Assembly: GCA_964017235.1 (NCBI GenBank)
Contig: OZ024930.1
Span: 31,624,614 to 31,688,613, forward strand
Reading direction: 5' to 3'
DNA: 64,000 bases
DNA from: Sabellastarte sp. h YS-2021
Lineage: Eukaryota > Annelida > Polychaeta > Sabellida > Sabellidae
Position numbers and translations under genes: made by a program. This document shows, in pieces, positions 33,156 to 44,676 of this stretch (position 1 is its first letter; each line of letters begins with the position of its first letter). The notes under the pieces were generated by a model. The model searched no databases and was not told where the DNA came from. It worked only from the letters and a program-made list of their open reading frames with translations.

Positions 33156-33627
33156 TAGACCGAGTTTCTGTCCCATCATCAATTGCTATTGATATACTGA
33201 TGGTACGCAATGGCAAGGGACAGAGTTCACATGTACTTGTTTTCTGTGTAAATCTTGAATGGCGGGCCATTATTGCATTTACTTAATGTCCTTGTATATA
33301 TACATGTATCCACTTTGTAAAACCTTTTGTGGTTACACTAAACTTTTTTTTTTCTTGTAAATAAAACTGCAAAGGTGAAGATTTGTTTACATTTTAACAA
33401 TGGGTTGAAATATACAGATACCAGGTCAGTTTGCATTAAATAGGGGTGAACGGCACATATACACAACAGAGACAATATAAGTAGCACTTTATAGTTAGGG
33501 TACTATGTGGAGATATATGCCGTTCAAGTTTAACACAGAAAACAAGTACATGTGAGCTCTGTCCCTTGCCATTGCGTACTGTAATAAATATCAACAGCAA
33601 TGCATGATGGGACAGAAACTCGGTCTA
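33156..33627. mobile_element. Long-TIR MITE with 9-bp target duplications, copy 2
   Basis: Ends TAGACCGAGTTTCTGTCCC / GGGACAGAAACTCGGTCTA. Flanks AGGGACCGT (33147-33155) and AGGGACTGT (33628-33636) match at 8 of 9 positions. TIRs extend about 105 bp, including CAATGGCAAGGGACAGAG and CACATGTACTTGTTTTCTGT. Confidence 0.88.
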
Positions 33628-33802
33628 AGGGACTGTAAATATGATAATTATGATCCTAATTATGATACTTTAATCATGAATAATCACAACAAAGGCTTGT
33701 GAGGATTGACATCATTGTCATATGATAAATCTGTCCAGATGGCCAAATCCCAGCTCCCGGCCGAATTGTGGCTCCCCGGTGTATACACCCGTATGATCAA
33801 GG

Positions 33803-34681
33803 GGCCATGAACAACTCAAACCTTCGCCAGCTCAGCCCCCACAATCTCGGACTCAATTTGATATAAACTTGGCTTCCTTCAAAATTTCGTCCCTACAAAG
33901 TTGGACCTGCTTTTATATGTAGTATTTAGGTAAGCATTATACTGCTTCCTGCCATAACTTGGTACATCTTGGACACAAAATCCTTATTTGTGGCTAATGC
34001 CAGTTTAATATCATGGATATTTATTCCTGAAAATATGCATTGACACAAGCACAAACTAGGAATGTACTTTAACAACAAAAGGTCAAAACAATAGGGGCGA
34101 TACTGTAATTTCTACCTGAAATCAGCGCTCCAACTTGGCACAATAGGCATACAAAAACTGTTGAACATACACTAAAACTGTCAAGGTCATTGCTGTCGTC
34201 ACAGCAACTTCCTTATTTGACAGGACAATATGCACAAGTTTTATCGATGACAATTAAATATAAATAGATATTGGATCTTCAGTTTTGTTCTAAGTGAAGG
34301 TTTGTGCCATTGTACGGTGCCAAGCAGTATATTAATAATGTTTGTTATGTGTTTTATGAGATAAATTAGCTGAAATATGTTCTGCCTTATTTGATATCAA
34401 TGGAAATAGTTTTAGAAGGAAGTATTTCACAAGTAATGGCTACATTATTAAAACTGTTACCAATGGATTTGATAAAACATTTTGTACACATTACTCTAAC
34501 TGTGTAAACCTGATTCAAGATTATGTCTTGCCATTATGTCCACTATTTAAAACTGTAAACAATGATACCTAGATTAGCAAACTCCATCTATATCATTTCT
34601 AATTGAATGGGACCAAGTATGCATGGAGTCCAAGTTGGGTGAGGGCTGAGTTGGCGAAGGTCTGGGTTGACAAGTCTCCAT
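33803..34681. mobile_element. TIR element with iterated ends, copy 2
   Basis: Left CATGAACAACTCAAACCTTC then GCCAGCTCAGCCCCC; right GGGCTGAGTTGGCGAAGGTC then TGGGTTGACAAG. The interior (GGCTACATTATTAAAACTGT, TGATTCAAGATTATGTC, GATACCTAGATTA) matches copy 1 at 24889-25343, with about 400 bp extra. Confidence 0.75.
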
Positions 34682-34954
34682 ATTCAGGTATATTGACCCT
34701 TTGTCGTGCGTCTTTTGTTCCCACAGAAAATAGGTTCCTCAAAATTGATAGAAGCTATTCTTATATTTTATTCAGTTATTAAATGATTGTTTAAGAAGGT
34801 ATCAAGATGATTTGCCCCTGAAAAAATTCGCCCCCATTTTCTTAAGACAGTTTGCCCCGTAAAAGATTTACCCCGCTGAACAATAGTAGTTAATCGGTAA
34901 TAATTTTTATTAGAAAATATAAAATAAATGTGCTTTTTTTTACCCCACATGTCT

Positions 34955-35795
34955 GGTATTGTTTTCACCCATGGTGTCAGTCGGGCGAGCAGTGGGAAAA
35001 GGTTTGTCCAGGCTGTATCTTAGAAACCGTAAGGATGTAGGTTGATATGTGGTAGGGACATTGGTCAGGAGGTGGAGGTGTGCAGCGTCATGGTCTGACC
35101 TTGATTTGACCTTGCCATAGTGACCTTCAGTTTGAAAACCTTGTCCAGGCTATATCTCGGAAACCGTAAGGTGTAGGAAGTTGATACTTGGTAGGGACAT
35201 TGGTTTGGGGGTGTAGGTGTGCAACATCATGGTCTGACCTTGATTTGATCTTTGACATTGCCGTATTGACCTTGACTTATAAAATCTTGTCCAGGCTATA
35301 TCTTGTATTCCATAAGGTGTAGAAGATTGACACTTGGTAGGGACATTGGTTAGGCAGTGTATGTAAATGTATGTGTGCATCATTTTTGTGACCTTTTTGC
35401 TCTGCTAAAGTGTGTTCATCTGCCATATTTGAGACATCTTTCTCTTATGACAAAGATATATGGGTTGCTACAACTGATTATTATATACACTTTTACATAA
35501 TTATGCTATTTCCATTTACCGCTATTCTCCAAATAATAAATTTTACAGCCTTGTATATTTTAGTTTACTGATTAATGCTGTCATCTTGCTATTGAATTGT
35601 CTTGTTTTATTACTTTATCTTTACATACATTTTCTTTCTCTTAGATGCTAATTTCGCTGCTTAAACATTATTTGAACCTTTATATAAATGACACTGAAAG
35701 TATCCCGGTCTTTGTACTCTTTCACTACTTTTATATTTCATGGTGTTGAAAACTTTCCCCAGGCTGTGGGTATGGGTATCTCTGATGCTATTTTT
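34955..35795 (+). mobile_element. D-type tandem-repeat element, copy 1
   Basis: Starts TCTGGTATTGTTTTCACCCA. It has about three ~145-bp units carrying GGTGTAGGAAGTTGATACTT, GGTAGGGACATTGG and GACCTTGATTTGACC, and ends after ATCTCTGATGCTATTTTT. Copy 2 (57488-58310) shares both ends. TC at the 5' end would fit a Helitron-like start, but no Rep/helicase is present. Confidence 0.75.
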
Positions 35796-35928
35796 CTCCA
35801 TTTGTTGGCCATGTTTGGGTAGTTCGTTGCGACAATATTTGCACAGAAATGTACTCAAGTGTACATTGAATAAATGATACCTTATTTTAGAAATTAATTG
35901 TATCACAAAGATGCATTGTATTGACTTC

Positions 35929-36077
35929 AAAATTGCACATATAAAAGTGCTAGCAATGGTCTGTCTGGTACTGTGTACAAAAATAACAGTAACATGAAAG
36001 GTTCAAAATTGCACATATAAAACTGCTAGCAATGGTCTGTCTGGTACTGTTTACAAAAATAACAGTAACATGAAAGG
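35929..36077. repeat. ~72-bp tandem duplication
   Basis: TTCAAAATTGCACATATAAA followed by AGTGCTAGCAATGGTCTGTC and AACAGTAACATGAAAGG occurs twice in a row with very few differences. Confidence 0.95.
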
Positions 36078-36456
36078 TTGTTAATACAGTGATCAAACTT
36101 TGCTAAACTTCTCTAAACTGTTTAAAATAATTCAATATTAGATAGATACTAATAAAACATTGTTTCCTCCACAATAATATAAAGTATTGTTGACAGAATG
36201 AAAATAGACAGTTCATTCATCAAGATTGACAGAAGTTTCCATGAAAAGGGGTAAATCATCTTACAAAAAACGGGGCGATTTATCTTAACAACAGGGGGAG
36301 AATCATCTTGAGAAAAACAGGGGCAAATTGTTTTTAGGGGCGCGTTGTCTCAAAATCATTCCAGAATTATGATATACAAGTATTGATAACTTACAAAATA
36401 TGTTGAATGTTATGTTAAATATTCGAAGTGGATCTGAATCAGGTCCCAATATTTAA

Positions 36457-37085
36457 CGGTGTAGGAAGTTGATACTTGGTAGGGACATTGCTTAGGAGGT
36501 GTAGGTGTGTAACGTCATGGTCTGACCTTGACTTGACCTTGCCGTACTGACCTTAAGTTTGAAAATCTTGTCCGGGCTATATCTTGGAAACCATAAGGTG
36601 TAGGAAGTGAATACTTGGTAGGACATTGGTTAAGGGGTGTAGGTGTGCAATGTCATGGTATGACCTTAATTTGACCTTTGACTTTTCCGTAGTGACCTTG
36701 ACCTATAAAATCTTGTCCAGACCATATCTCAAGAAACTGTAAGGTGCAGGAAGTTGATACTTGGTAGGGACATTGGTTGGGGGGTGTAGGTGTGCAATGT
36801 CATGGTGTACCCTTGATTTGACCTTTGACCTTGCCAAAGTGACCTTGAGTTTGAAAATATTGCCCGGGCTATATCTCAGAAATAGTAAGGTGTAGGGAGT
36901 TGATACTTAGGTGTGACCTTGATTTGACCTTTGACTTTGCCATAGTAGCCTTGATCTGTAAAATCTTGTCCAGGCTGTATCTCATAAACCGTAAGGTGTA
37001 GGAAGTTGATTCTTGGTAGGGACATTGGATAGGGGGTGTAGGTATGCAACGTTATGGTGTGACCTTGATGCAACGTTATGGTGTG
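36457..37085 (+). repeat. D-type ~145-bp tandem array, left part (interrupted by the gypsy element)
   Basis: Units repeat GGTGTAGGAAGTTGATACTT, GGTAGGGACATTGG, GTGTGCAATGTCATGGT and TTGACCTTGCC at ~145 bp. The array is cut at 37085 by the LTR retrotransposon and resumes at 44677. Confidence 0.92.
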
Positions 37086-37926
37086 TGTGAGATTCTGTAT
37101 TTTATGTGTATTTAGGGTTCATTTTAAAAAGTAAATAATTTTATGTTGAACTAATATTTCTCCCTTAGCCTACACATGTATATATTTGTATTAATCATTA
37201 TGACTTCCTGTACACACTGACAGTTAATCTGTGTAATTTGTAGACCAGGATTCTTCAAAACATGCTATAATTGTTTCTAAAAGTTTATAGTGCACTAGCT
37301 GCAATATTTCACTGTCACTAGATTAAAGAACAACAAAAACAGGAAATATGTTAGTAATACAATCGTTTAATCATAACTACAGCTTTCAACCCCCATATGT
37401 ACTCTATGACTTCTTAGTGGTGACCACACAGATGCTTTGATGTTATTGATACAGTTCAGGATATAATATCAGGAAGTCTTTCCCATTAATTATTATTGCT
37501 CATACAGTAAGTGGGATCCAGAGATGACTGTCACTCTTTCCTGTAGTAAACTATATAAGCCTTTACAAAATCTGAGATCGGGGAGATTGAACTAATTAGT
37601 TGCTAAAGACAGGTTGACTGCTGATCTGTGGAATGGTTTTCTGTGTTACATCAGTTCTATGAACCTAACACAGAACAATCAAACTACTTAAAGCAGCAAC
37701 CTCTATATATGTTAATATTTCAACTACACAAGTTTGACTTCATAATTCAAGAAATACAAATTCAATGGAAGTTCAATGATAACAGTGAATTATAGTTTTA
37801 TTTTTATGTGATTATATTATCTGAATAAAGAACATTATCTACAATTTTGGAATTATTTTTACACCCCCTGTGATGAGCGGCAGACAACACTCACCCCCAC
37901 ATAGACTAAAATAGTCACCGCTCATA
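37086..37926 (+). repeat. 5' LTR of the gypsy element
   Basis: Begins TGTGAGATTCTGTATTTTAT and ends ACCGCTCATA. It contains AATAAAG near 37822 as a possible polyadenylation signal and TATATAAGCC near 37552 as a possible promoter box. It is ~99.4% identical to the 3' LTR by eye. The primer-binding site should follow at 37927 (GTTGGTGAGAGATGC), but I could not assign a tRNA. Confidence 0.95.
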
Positions 37927-37937
37927 GTTGGTGAGAG

Positions 37938-38912
37938 ATGCTAAAGACCCATTCTCTGGCATACAATTTACGATCAACCACCCAGCAGACGGATCCAGAC
38001 ACTACAGACTCATCAGAAGGAGAACAAGAGTTGGACAATTTCTCACAGCCTACATTAGCAAACTCCCCAGAGCCCGACTTGGAGAATTTTTCACAGTCTA
38101 CATCTGAGACTTCCCCTGAGAGCTTCAACATGGCTTCCAACCTCAACCTAGAAGCATTTAATGGTCTGGAGGACAGTGATCGGTGGTTGAAACGATTTCA
38201 CCAATACTCTTCTGCACTTGGACTGACTGACGCTCAGAAGAAGGCCATGTTTTGTTTTCACCTCACTGGCCGGGCAGCTGATTGGTTGGACACTCACTCA
38301 CAGGACGCAGAAGATACCTTTCAGCAGCTGGAAGAAGCATTCACTGCCCACTTCAAAAAGAGCGAAACAACTAAGCTGCATGACATTGCTTCCATATGGA
38401 CCACCAAACAAGACCTCAGTGAACCCCTGCCGCACTACATCAACAAGCTCATCAAGTTGGCCGCCAACAGCATACCAGACAACCAACTGATTTTTGCCGC
38501 CACTCGAGGGATGCTTCCACAATATCGGTCATACATGGTCCAGAAAGAGCCCAAGACCATTCAGGATCTTCTGAAGTGGTCACGTTGTGCTCAAGATCTG
38601 CAGCTTACTGCTCCTAGTTCCACAGACTTCAGAGATCTGCATGCTAAAGTGGACTACCTAACACAGATGCTAGCAGATACAGCTGTAGTGACGAAACACA
38701 ACTCTTCTTACTCCCCTTCAAACGCATACGCCATGAAGAAAACCAATCAAGCTTCCACAGACACACCCAAACAACATGGGCCCTGCAATTCCTGTGGTAA
38801 GTACAATCACCTTCGTAAAGATTGTAAATTCAGAAATGCAAAATGTTACTTTTGTCAAAAAACAGGGCATTTACAAAAGGTGTGTAGGGCTGCCAAAGCC
38901 AGTAGTAAATAG
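37938..38912 (+). CDS. gag: Gag polyprotein with two zinc knuckles
   Basis: A 324-codon frame ends at TAG 38910-38912. The N-terminal part is acidic and low-complexity. A capsid-like helical region follows (about residues 70-230, with LEAFNGLEDSDRWLKRFHQY and LPHYINKLIKLAANSIPDNQ). Two CCHC knuckles lie at residues 283-296 (CNSCGKYNHLRKDC) and 303-316 (CYFCQKTGHLQKVC), which bind RNA. The ATG lies only 12 nt past the LTR, inside the expected primer-binding region, so the true start could be the later ATG at residue 65 (38130). The frame continues directly into pol beyond the stop. Confidence 0.93.
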   Translation: MLKTHSLAYNLRSTTQQTDPDTTDSSEGEQELDNFSQPTLANSPEPDLENFSQSTSETSPESFNMASNLNLEAFNGLEDSDRWLKRFHQYSSALGLTDAQKKAMFCFHLTGRAADWLDTHSQDAEDTFQQLEEAFTAHFKKSETTKLHDIASIWTTKQDLSEPLPHYINKLIKLAANSIPDNQLIFAATRGMLPQYRSYMVQKEPKTIQDLLKWSRCAQDLQLTAPSSTDFRDLHAKVDYLTQMLADTAVVTKHNSSYSPSNAYAMKKTNQASTDTPKQHGPCNSCGKYNHLRKDCKFRNAKCYFCQKTGHLQKVCRAAKASSK

Positions 38913-38952
38913 GAATTTTCGCCTATCCAAGGGCAATGGTCAGTGGGTAGGC
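38910..38952 (+). promoter_or_regulatory. Candidate UAG readthrough signal between gag and pol
   Basis: The UAG at 38910-38912 is followed, in the same frame, by open pol sequence. After an 8-nt spacer (GAATTTTC), an 8-bp stem can form: GCCTATCC at 38921-38928 with GGGTAGGC at 38945-38952, one G-U pair, 16-nt loop. Stop-codon readthrough with a structure about 8 nt downstream is the gammaretroviral arrangement. For this element it is an inference from sequence. Confidence 0.5.
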
Positions 38953-41900
38953 ATACACATGATGAAAAGTGCTTCAGTACTGTTACAAATGATTCATCTC
39001 AAATTATTAACATCAACCTACAAGCTCCTTTAAAACAAAACATCCTCACTGTTACTGTGAACCATCATTCATTAAAAGCCTTAGTTGACACAGGTGCATC
39101 TGTGTGTTGCATTTCACAGAACACTCTTGAAAATGTTCATAGTGGCTCAAAAGAGGTCCAACTAAAACCTTCACAAATTAAGGCTATCAAAGGAGTTTGT
39201 GGTGAACTGCATAAAGTCTTAGGTGAAATTGAAATGACAGTCAGTGTCAGTAAATTGAAATTGCCAGGATCCTTCATTGTGTGTGAAAAGTTACACCATG
39301 ACCTTATTCTAGGACTTGATTTCCTTGACCAACATAATGCCAAAATTAACTTTGCAACACACACCATATCATTTTTCAACAATGCCTTTGAAACTGCACT
39401 CACTACTGGAGAGGAACAAACCAAACAATGTTCACTTGTCAAATCATGTTATGCAGTTGTAGTAAAACCTAGGGGTCATACAACAATTCATGTCCAAGCT
39501 GATAGTACAATACAAGGTGATACTGTTCTGATAGAACCAAATCCTGATCTAACTCAGAAATTGGGTATCATAAGTGGAAAAACTGTTTCACATATGTATG
39601 GTAAATATGCTCTTGCAGTATTATTCAACCCATTAAACAAACCAATACACTTAACAAAAGACTGTATTATTGGCACCATTGAAGAGTTACATCCATTATC
39701 TAGCCCAATTGCTATTGATTCAAATGTTGAGACTCATTCATCTTCAAACACAGCCACATGTGCCCCAGTTCAGTCCTCAGTCACACATGAAGATTACATT
39801 CAAACTGCAAAGGACTTAGGTTTTGATCTAACTGATTCTGATCTTACTGACAAACAGCGAAACACATTGATGGAATTCTTAGGAAGGCACAGAAACATGT
39901 TTGCTACTGACTTGTCTGAATTAGGATCAACCAATGTTTATCATCACAGAATTGAAACTGGTGATGCTCCCCCAGTCAAGAAACGTTTTTACAGACAATC
40001 AATCCAAATGCGGCAAGAAATTGAAAAACAAATTGACAATTTGGTCAAACACAAAATACTTGAACCTTCCACTTCAGAGTGGAACAGCCCCATTGTTATG
40101 TGCAAGAAAAAAGATGGGACATATAGAATGGCTTGTGATTTTCGTGAGTTGAACAAAGTTAGTCAGCCCTTGCACTACCCTTTGCCACGTCCAGATGACA
40201 TATTTGACAGTATTGGTCATTCTAAAGCTAAGTATTTCAGCAGCATGGATATGGCTTCAGGTTTTTGGCAGATTCCCCTTGATCCTGAAACTAAACACAA
40301 AACTGGCATTATTACTCATCATGGGGTATGGACTTGGAATAAGCTACCTTTTGGCTTAATGTCTGCACCTACAGCATTTCAAAAAACCATGGCAACTATC
40401 TTTCGTGACCTCAATTGGAAACAAGTTTTGATTTATGTGGATGATATTTTGCTGATTAGTGCTTCTTTTGAAGATCATCTGAAACATCTATTTGAGGTAT
40501 TTCAGCGTTTAAAACAAGCACATTTGACCCTCAAACCATCCAAGTGTCACTTTGCTCTCAAGGAGATCACATATCTGGGATATGTCATTACGAAAGATGG
40601 TATTAAGACTGATCCCTCAAAAACTGAAGTAATAAAAAACTTCCCCATTCCCAAAACACAAAAACAGTTAAGATCTGCCATGGGCTTGTTTAACTTCTAT
40701 CGCAGATTTGTACAGGGATTCTCTCAAATCGCTGCTCCCCTGAATGCTCTCCTGAGAAAAGATGTCAAATTTGAATGGTCCACCAGATGTGACAAAGCCT
40801 TTCAACAGTTGAAAAACAACCTTGTTCAAGCACCACTACTTGCATATCCTGACATGTCACAAAGATTCCACTTAACTACTGACGCATCTCAAGATGGTCT
40901 TGGTTATATCCTAGGTCAAAAACACCCTGATCATGGTGAGGTTGTTATAGCTTATGGTGGTAGAGGTTTGTGTACTGCTGAAAGAAACTACAGTATCACT
41001 GAACTTGAATGTCTTGCTGTCATTGAAGGCATCAAAGCATATCATCCTTATTTGGCTAACGCTGAATTTGATATCTACACTGACCACAGTGCTCTCAAAT
41101 GGCTAAGTCAGGTTAAACACTCCACCGGTAGATTAGTCCGATGGTCCTTGGCACTGCAGAGTTACCAACACAAGATCCACCATAAACCTGGTCGAGTAAA
41201 TTCTGCAGCTGATGCCTTATCCCGACGCCCCTATTCCCCAAACACTGATACAAAGCAAGAACCAGAGGACATTTTACCTCATACTTCTGTCTTGTCCACT
41301 TCTACGGAACAAAAGGAATGGGTTCAAGTAAACCTTGAATATGATGCTATTCAGGAGGTTAGTGTCACAGAAATAGCGCCACCTATTGAGATTTCTAAAG
41401 ACATTGTCCTACAACAGCACAATTGCCCAGACCTTCAGCCATACTTAGACTACCTTAACAATGGCATTCTACCACAAAATGATGTCTCAGCTCGTAAACT
41501 GACATTTGAAAAAGATAATTTTGTGATTCAAGATGAGGTCCTATATCATCTCTACTACCCCAGGGACAAAGGTTCCAAAAGGTCAGAAAGAATAGTGGTT
41601 CAACTAGCACTACCCAGTATTCTTATTCCAGAAGCACTTCATGCTTACCATGATTCACTCTTAGGAGGAGGACATCAGGGATTTGAAAGAACCTTGAGTG
41701 CCCTCAGATGTAAATACTGGTTCCCAAATATGTCACAAAAAGTTCTAGAGTATACCACTTCATGTGATACTTGTCAGAGAGTAAAGCAAAACAGTCACAA
41801 AAAGGCTCCTCTACACCCTATGCCATTGGTCAAACATTTTGAAAGAGTCCACATGGACATCTTAGGCCCCCTACCACAAGCTGAAGATAAGAGCAAATAT

Positions 41901-42971
41901 ATACTTCTCATAGTAGATTCATTTTCCAAATGGCCTGAAGCGTTTCCCCTTAAAGATCAAGAAGCAGTGACCATAGCCAAAACCCTCTACAAAGAAATAT
42001 TCACCAGATATGGTGCAATAAAGACACTCATCAGTGATAGAGGTGCCAATTTCATGTCCAAAATTGTACAGTCACTTTGCAACCTCTTTCAAATTAAGAG
42101 ACAACACACAAGCTCATTCCATCCACAAACAAACAGTGCTTGTGAACGTTACAACTCTTTCATTGCTCAAACTCTCCGTGCATACATCAATAAATCACAA
42201 ACCAACTGGCCTGAGTTACTTCCAGGAATTCTCATGGCATTCTGACTCACACCTGCCAAAGGCACCAAATTTGCACCCCACAAACTGTTATTTGGAAGGG
42301 ACATGAACCTGCCCTTTGATACAACAGTAGCTCCTTTCAACAATATGGCAAAAGACCATGCACAATACTTTCAGGAAGTCTTACATCAACTCAAGCTTGC
42401 GGAAGAACTAGCAACTACAAACATAAAGGCCAGCAAGGAGGACTATAAAGCCCAATATGACAAACACACTGGAAACCCAACTTTTCGACCAGGTGATCTG
42501 GTTCTCCTGCTTAATCAGAAAACCAAACCAGGGTTGTCCCCAAAGCTTACTGACAAATATACAGGTCCTTACTACATCACCCTTACAGGTCCAAATGACA
42601 CTTACAAACTGAACTCAGTAGAAAACAACAAACCCATGAAGTCCCTTGTTCATGTTAATCGCTTAAAAAAGTACAACGATCCAAAAGACCGCCTTACTAC
42701 CTTACCCACAACACCACAACCTGTTCAACAACCCTCATCTCAACCTTCACACTCTGAAACAAATACAGATTATCACCAAGTAGAAAAGATATTAGCTACA
42801 AAGAAACGTTCTGGTAAGCAGATCTACAAAGTTAAATGGTCAAATCCCCAGCTCCCCAAGGAATGGCTACCAGCAGAAGACATTTCTCCACAACTAATTA
42901 GAGAATACCATGTCACAAGAACCATGAAAGGTACGAAACGGAAACGAAAACAAACACGTCCATTCACTTAG
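38913..42971 (+). pseudogene. pol: Pol polyprotein (protease, RT, RNase H, integrase, chromodomain) with one internal stop
   Basis: Read in the gag frame. Counting from 38943 as residue 1: protease LVDTGAS at about 47-53; reverse transcriptase with YVDD at 498-501; RNase H with TTDASQDGLGYILG (from about 641) and YTDHSALKWL; integrase zinc finger with CDTC at 941-944 and catalytic D972, D1032 and E1068 (35 residues between the last two). A UGA at 42243-42245 falls 33 codons after E1068, so the integrase C-terminus is cut off. The open frame resumes (42246-42971) through a GPY-type module (PGDLVLLLNQKTKPGLSPKL) and a chromodomain-like tail (VEKILATKKRSGKQIYKVKW then EWLPAEDI). All catalytic motifs are intact. 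Confidence 0.93.
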
Positions 42972-43837
42972 TATCAATCGTATAGCTGACATTTTTTTTT
43001 GTGCATTTAAAATCCCCATTTCAAAGAAATACTGGCACAGGTCCCACTTTTGTTTTACACATGGGCTGGTCCCAATGGTAGGTTTAATTGTCACTTGTCC
43101 CAGTATATCTGTGTTATTATTCTGATGGCCCTGATGACTGCAGCTGATGGGACTTCAGCATAATTATTCATGTACAGCTGAAATCACTGTAACACCAGTC
43201 TATAGGTAAATTAATTACTGCCTGTACAGAAAAACAATTATTAACCAATTCAGTTTCACAATGAATAACAAACTACACTAACAACACTATCACCTATTAC
43301 TGACCATTTCTTACTCAATTCAGTACTTTTGATTCAGTGTTTGATCCATTGAAGTTTTTATGCCTCTTACATTTTGCATTTCTTATTTACTTTATGGGTG
43401 GTTGTACTATCTTATAATCATCACAGTGGCATACAGAGGACTGTGAAGTGTTACAGCAACTGAGGTGGACAGACTTTAATTCTTGTACATAATGACTCCT
43501 ACATTTACGAACTGCTACATCATTTTCTTCTTATTGTGTAATGTATTTGTTAAAATATTTCTGCATGTTACAAGCTATGTTTTAGCTCAAGGTGGTACCT
43601 CAATTCATACCACATTGTTTACTACTACTGCTGCTACTACTGTGTTTCTCTTCAATGTGTGCATCTTGGCTGTACAGCATATATTATCAGTCAGGTGACA
43701 ACTGCAGTTCTTTATAAGTGGTTATAAATCTTACCTATTTTTTTTTTCTTTTGTATATATGTAATGTTTCATACCATTTAGTGTTAAATTTCTAGTTATC
43801 CAGAAGTGGAGACCACTTCTACTATAGGGGAGGATAA
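42972..43837 (+). other. Gypsy element 3' untranslated region with polypurine tract
   Basis: 866 bp between pol and the 3' LTR. A ~70-codon frame (43483-43698) with two hydrophobic stretches has no envelope features and is not called a gene. Just before the LTR are a perfect hairpin at 43802-43820 (AGAAGTGG / CCACTTCT, 3-nt loop) and the purine run AGGGGAGGA at 43826-43834, the likely plus-strand primer. Confidence 0.75.
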
Positions 43838-44676
43838 TGTGAGATTCTGTATTTTATGTGTATTTAGGGTTCATTTTAAAAAGTAAATAATTTTATGTTG
43901 AACTAATATTTCTCCCTTAGCCTACACATGTATATATTTGTATTAATCATTATGACTTCCTGTACACACTGACAGTTAATCTGTGTAATTTGTAGACCAG
44001 GATTCTTCAAAACATGCTATAATTGTTTCTAAAAGTTTATAGTGCACTAGCTGCAATATTTCACTGTCACTAGATTAAAGAACAACAAAAACAGGAAATA
44101 TGTTAGTAATACAATCGTTTAATCATAACTACAGCTTTCAACCCCCATATGTACTCTATGACTTCTTAGTGGTGACCACACAGATGCTTTGATGTTATTG
44201 ATACAGTTCAGGATATAATATCAGGAAGTCTTTCCCATTAATTATTATTGCTCATACAGTAAGTGGGATCCAGAGATGACTGTCACTCTTTCCTGTAGTA
44301 AACTATATAAGCCTTTACAAAATCAGATCGGGGAGATTGAACTAATTAGTTGCTAAAGACAGGTTGACTGCTGATCTGTGGAATGGTTTTCTGTGTTACA
44401 TCAGTTCTATGAACCTAACACAGAACAATCAAACTACTTAAAGCAGCAACCTCTATATATGTTAATATTTCAACTACACAAGTTTGACTTCATAATTCAA
44501 GAAATACAAATTCAATGGAAGTTCAATGATAACAGTGAATTATAGTTTTATTTTTATGTGATTATATTATCTGAATAAAGAACATTATCTACAATTTTGG
44601 AATTATTTTTACACCCACTGTGATGAGCGGCAGACAACACTCACCCCCACATAGACTAAAATAATCACGGCTCATA
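43838..44676 (+). repeat. 3' LTR of the gypsy element
   Basis: Same sequence as the 5' LTR except for a 2-bp deletion near 44323 (AATCAGATCGG against AATCTGAGATCGG) and about three substitutions close to the 3' end. Confidence 0.95.

Larger units (their letters stand above)
34797..36363. mobile_element. TIR element with iterated TTTGCCCC ends enclosing a tandem-repeat element
   Basis: Left end: ATGATTTGCCCCTG, AATTCGCCCCCA, AGTTTGCCCCGT, GATTTACCCCGC at ~20-bp spacing. Right end: the inverse GGGGTAAATCATC, CGGGGCGATTTATC, GGGGGAGAATCATC, GGGGCAAATTG. Between them lies the D-type element at 34955-35795 and an exact-looking ~72-bp duplication at 35929-36077. Confidence 0.75.
37086..44676 (+). 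mobile_element. Ty3/gypsy LTR retrotransposon with chromodomain, 7.6 kb
   Basis: Two near-identical LTRs (841 and 839 bp) bracket gag and pol on the plus strand. Pol order is protease, reverse transcriptase, RNase H, integrase, chromodomain, as in the gypsy/Metaviridae lineage. The candidate target duplication is TGTG (37082-37085 and 44677-44680); LTRs start TGTGAG and end GCTCATA, with 1-2 bp uncertainty. It is inserted in a D-type satellite array. LTR differences amount to one 2-bp indel and about three substitutions, so insertion was recent. Gag and pol lie in one frame, interrupted by a UAG at 38910 and a UGA at 42243. No envelope gene is identified. Confidence 0.95.

Noticed and set aside
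37938..38146. Minus-strand 74-codon frame under gag, and minus frames under pol
   Set aside because: Shadows of gag and pol, which have clear motifs on the plus strand.
43483..43698. Envelope gene of the gypsy element
   Set aside because: Only about 70 codons with two hydrophobic stretches, starting from a non-ATG codon; no signal, cleavage site or fusion-like features.
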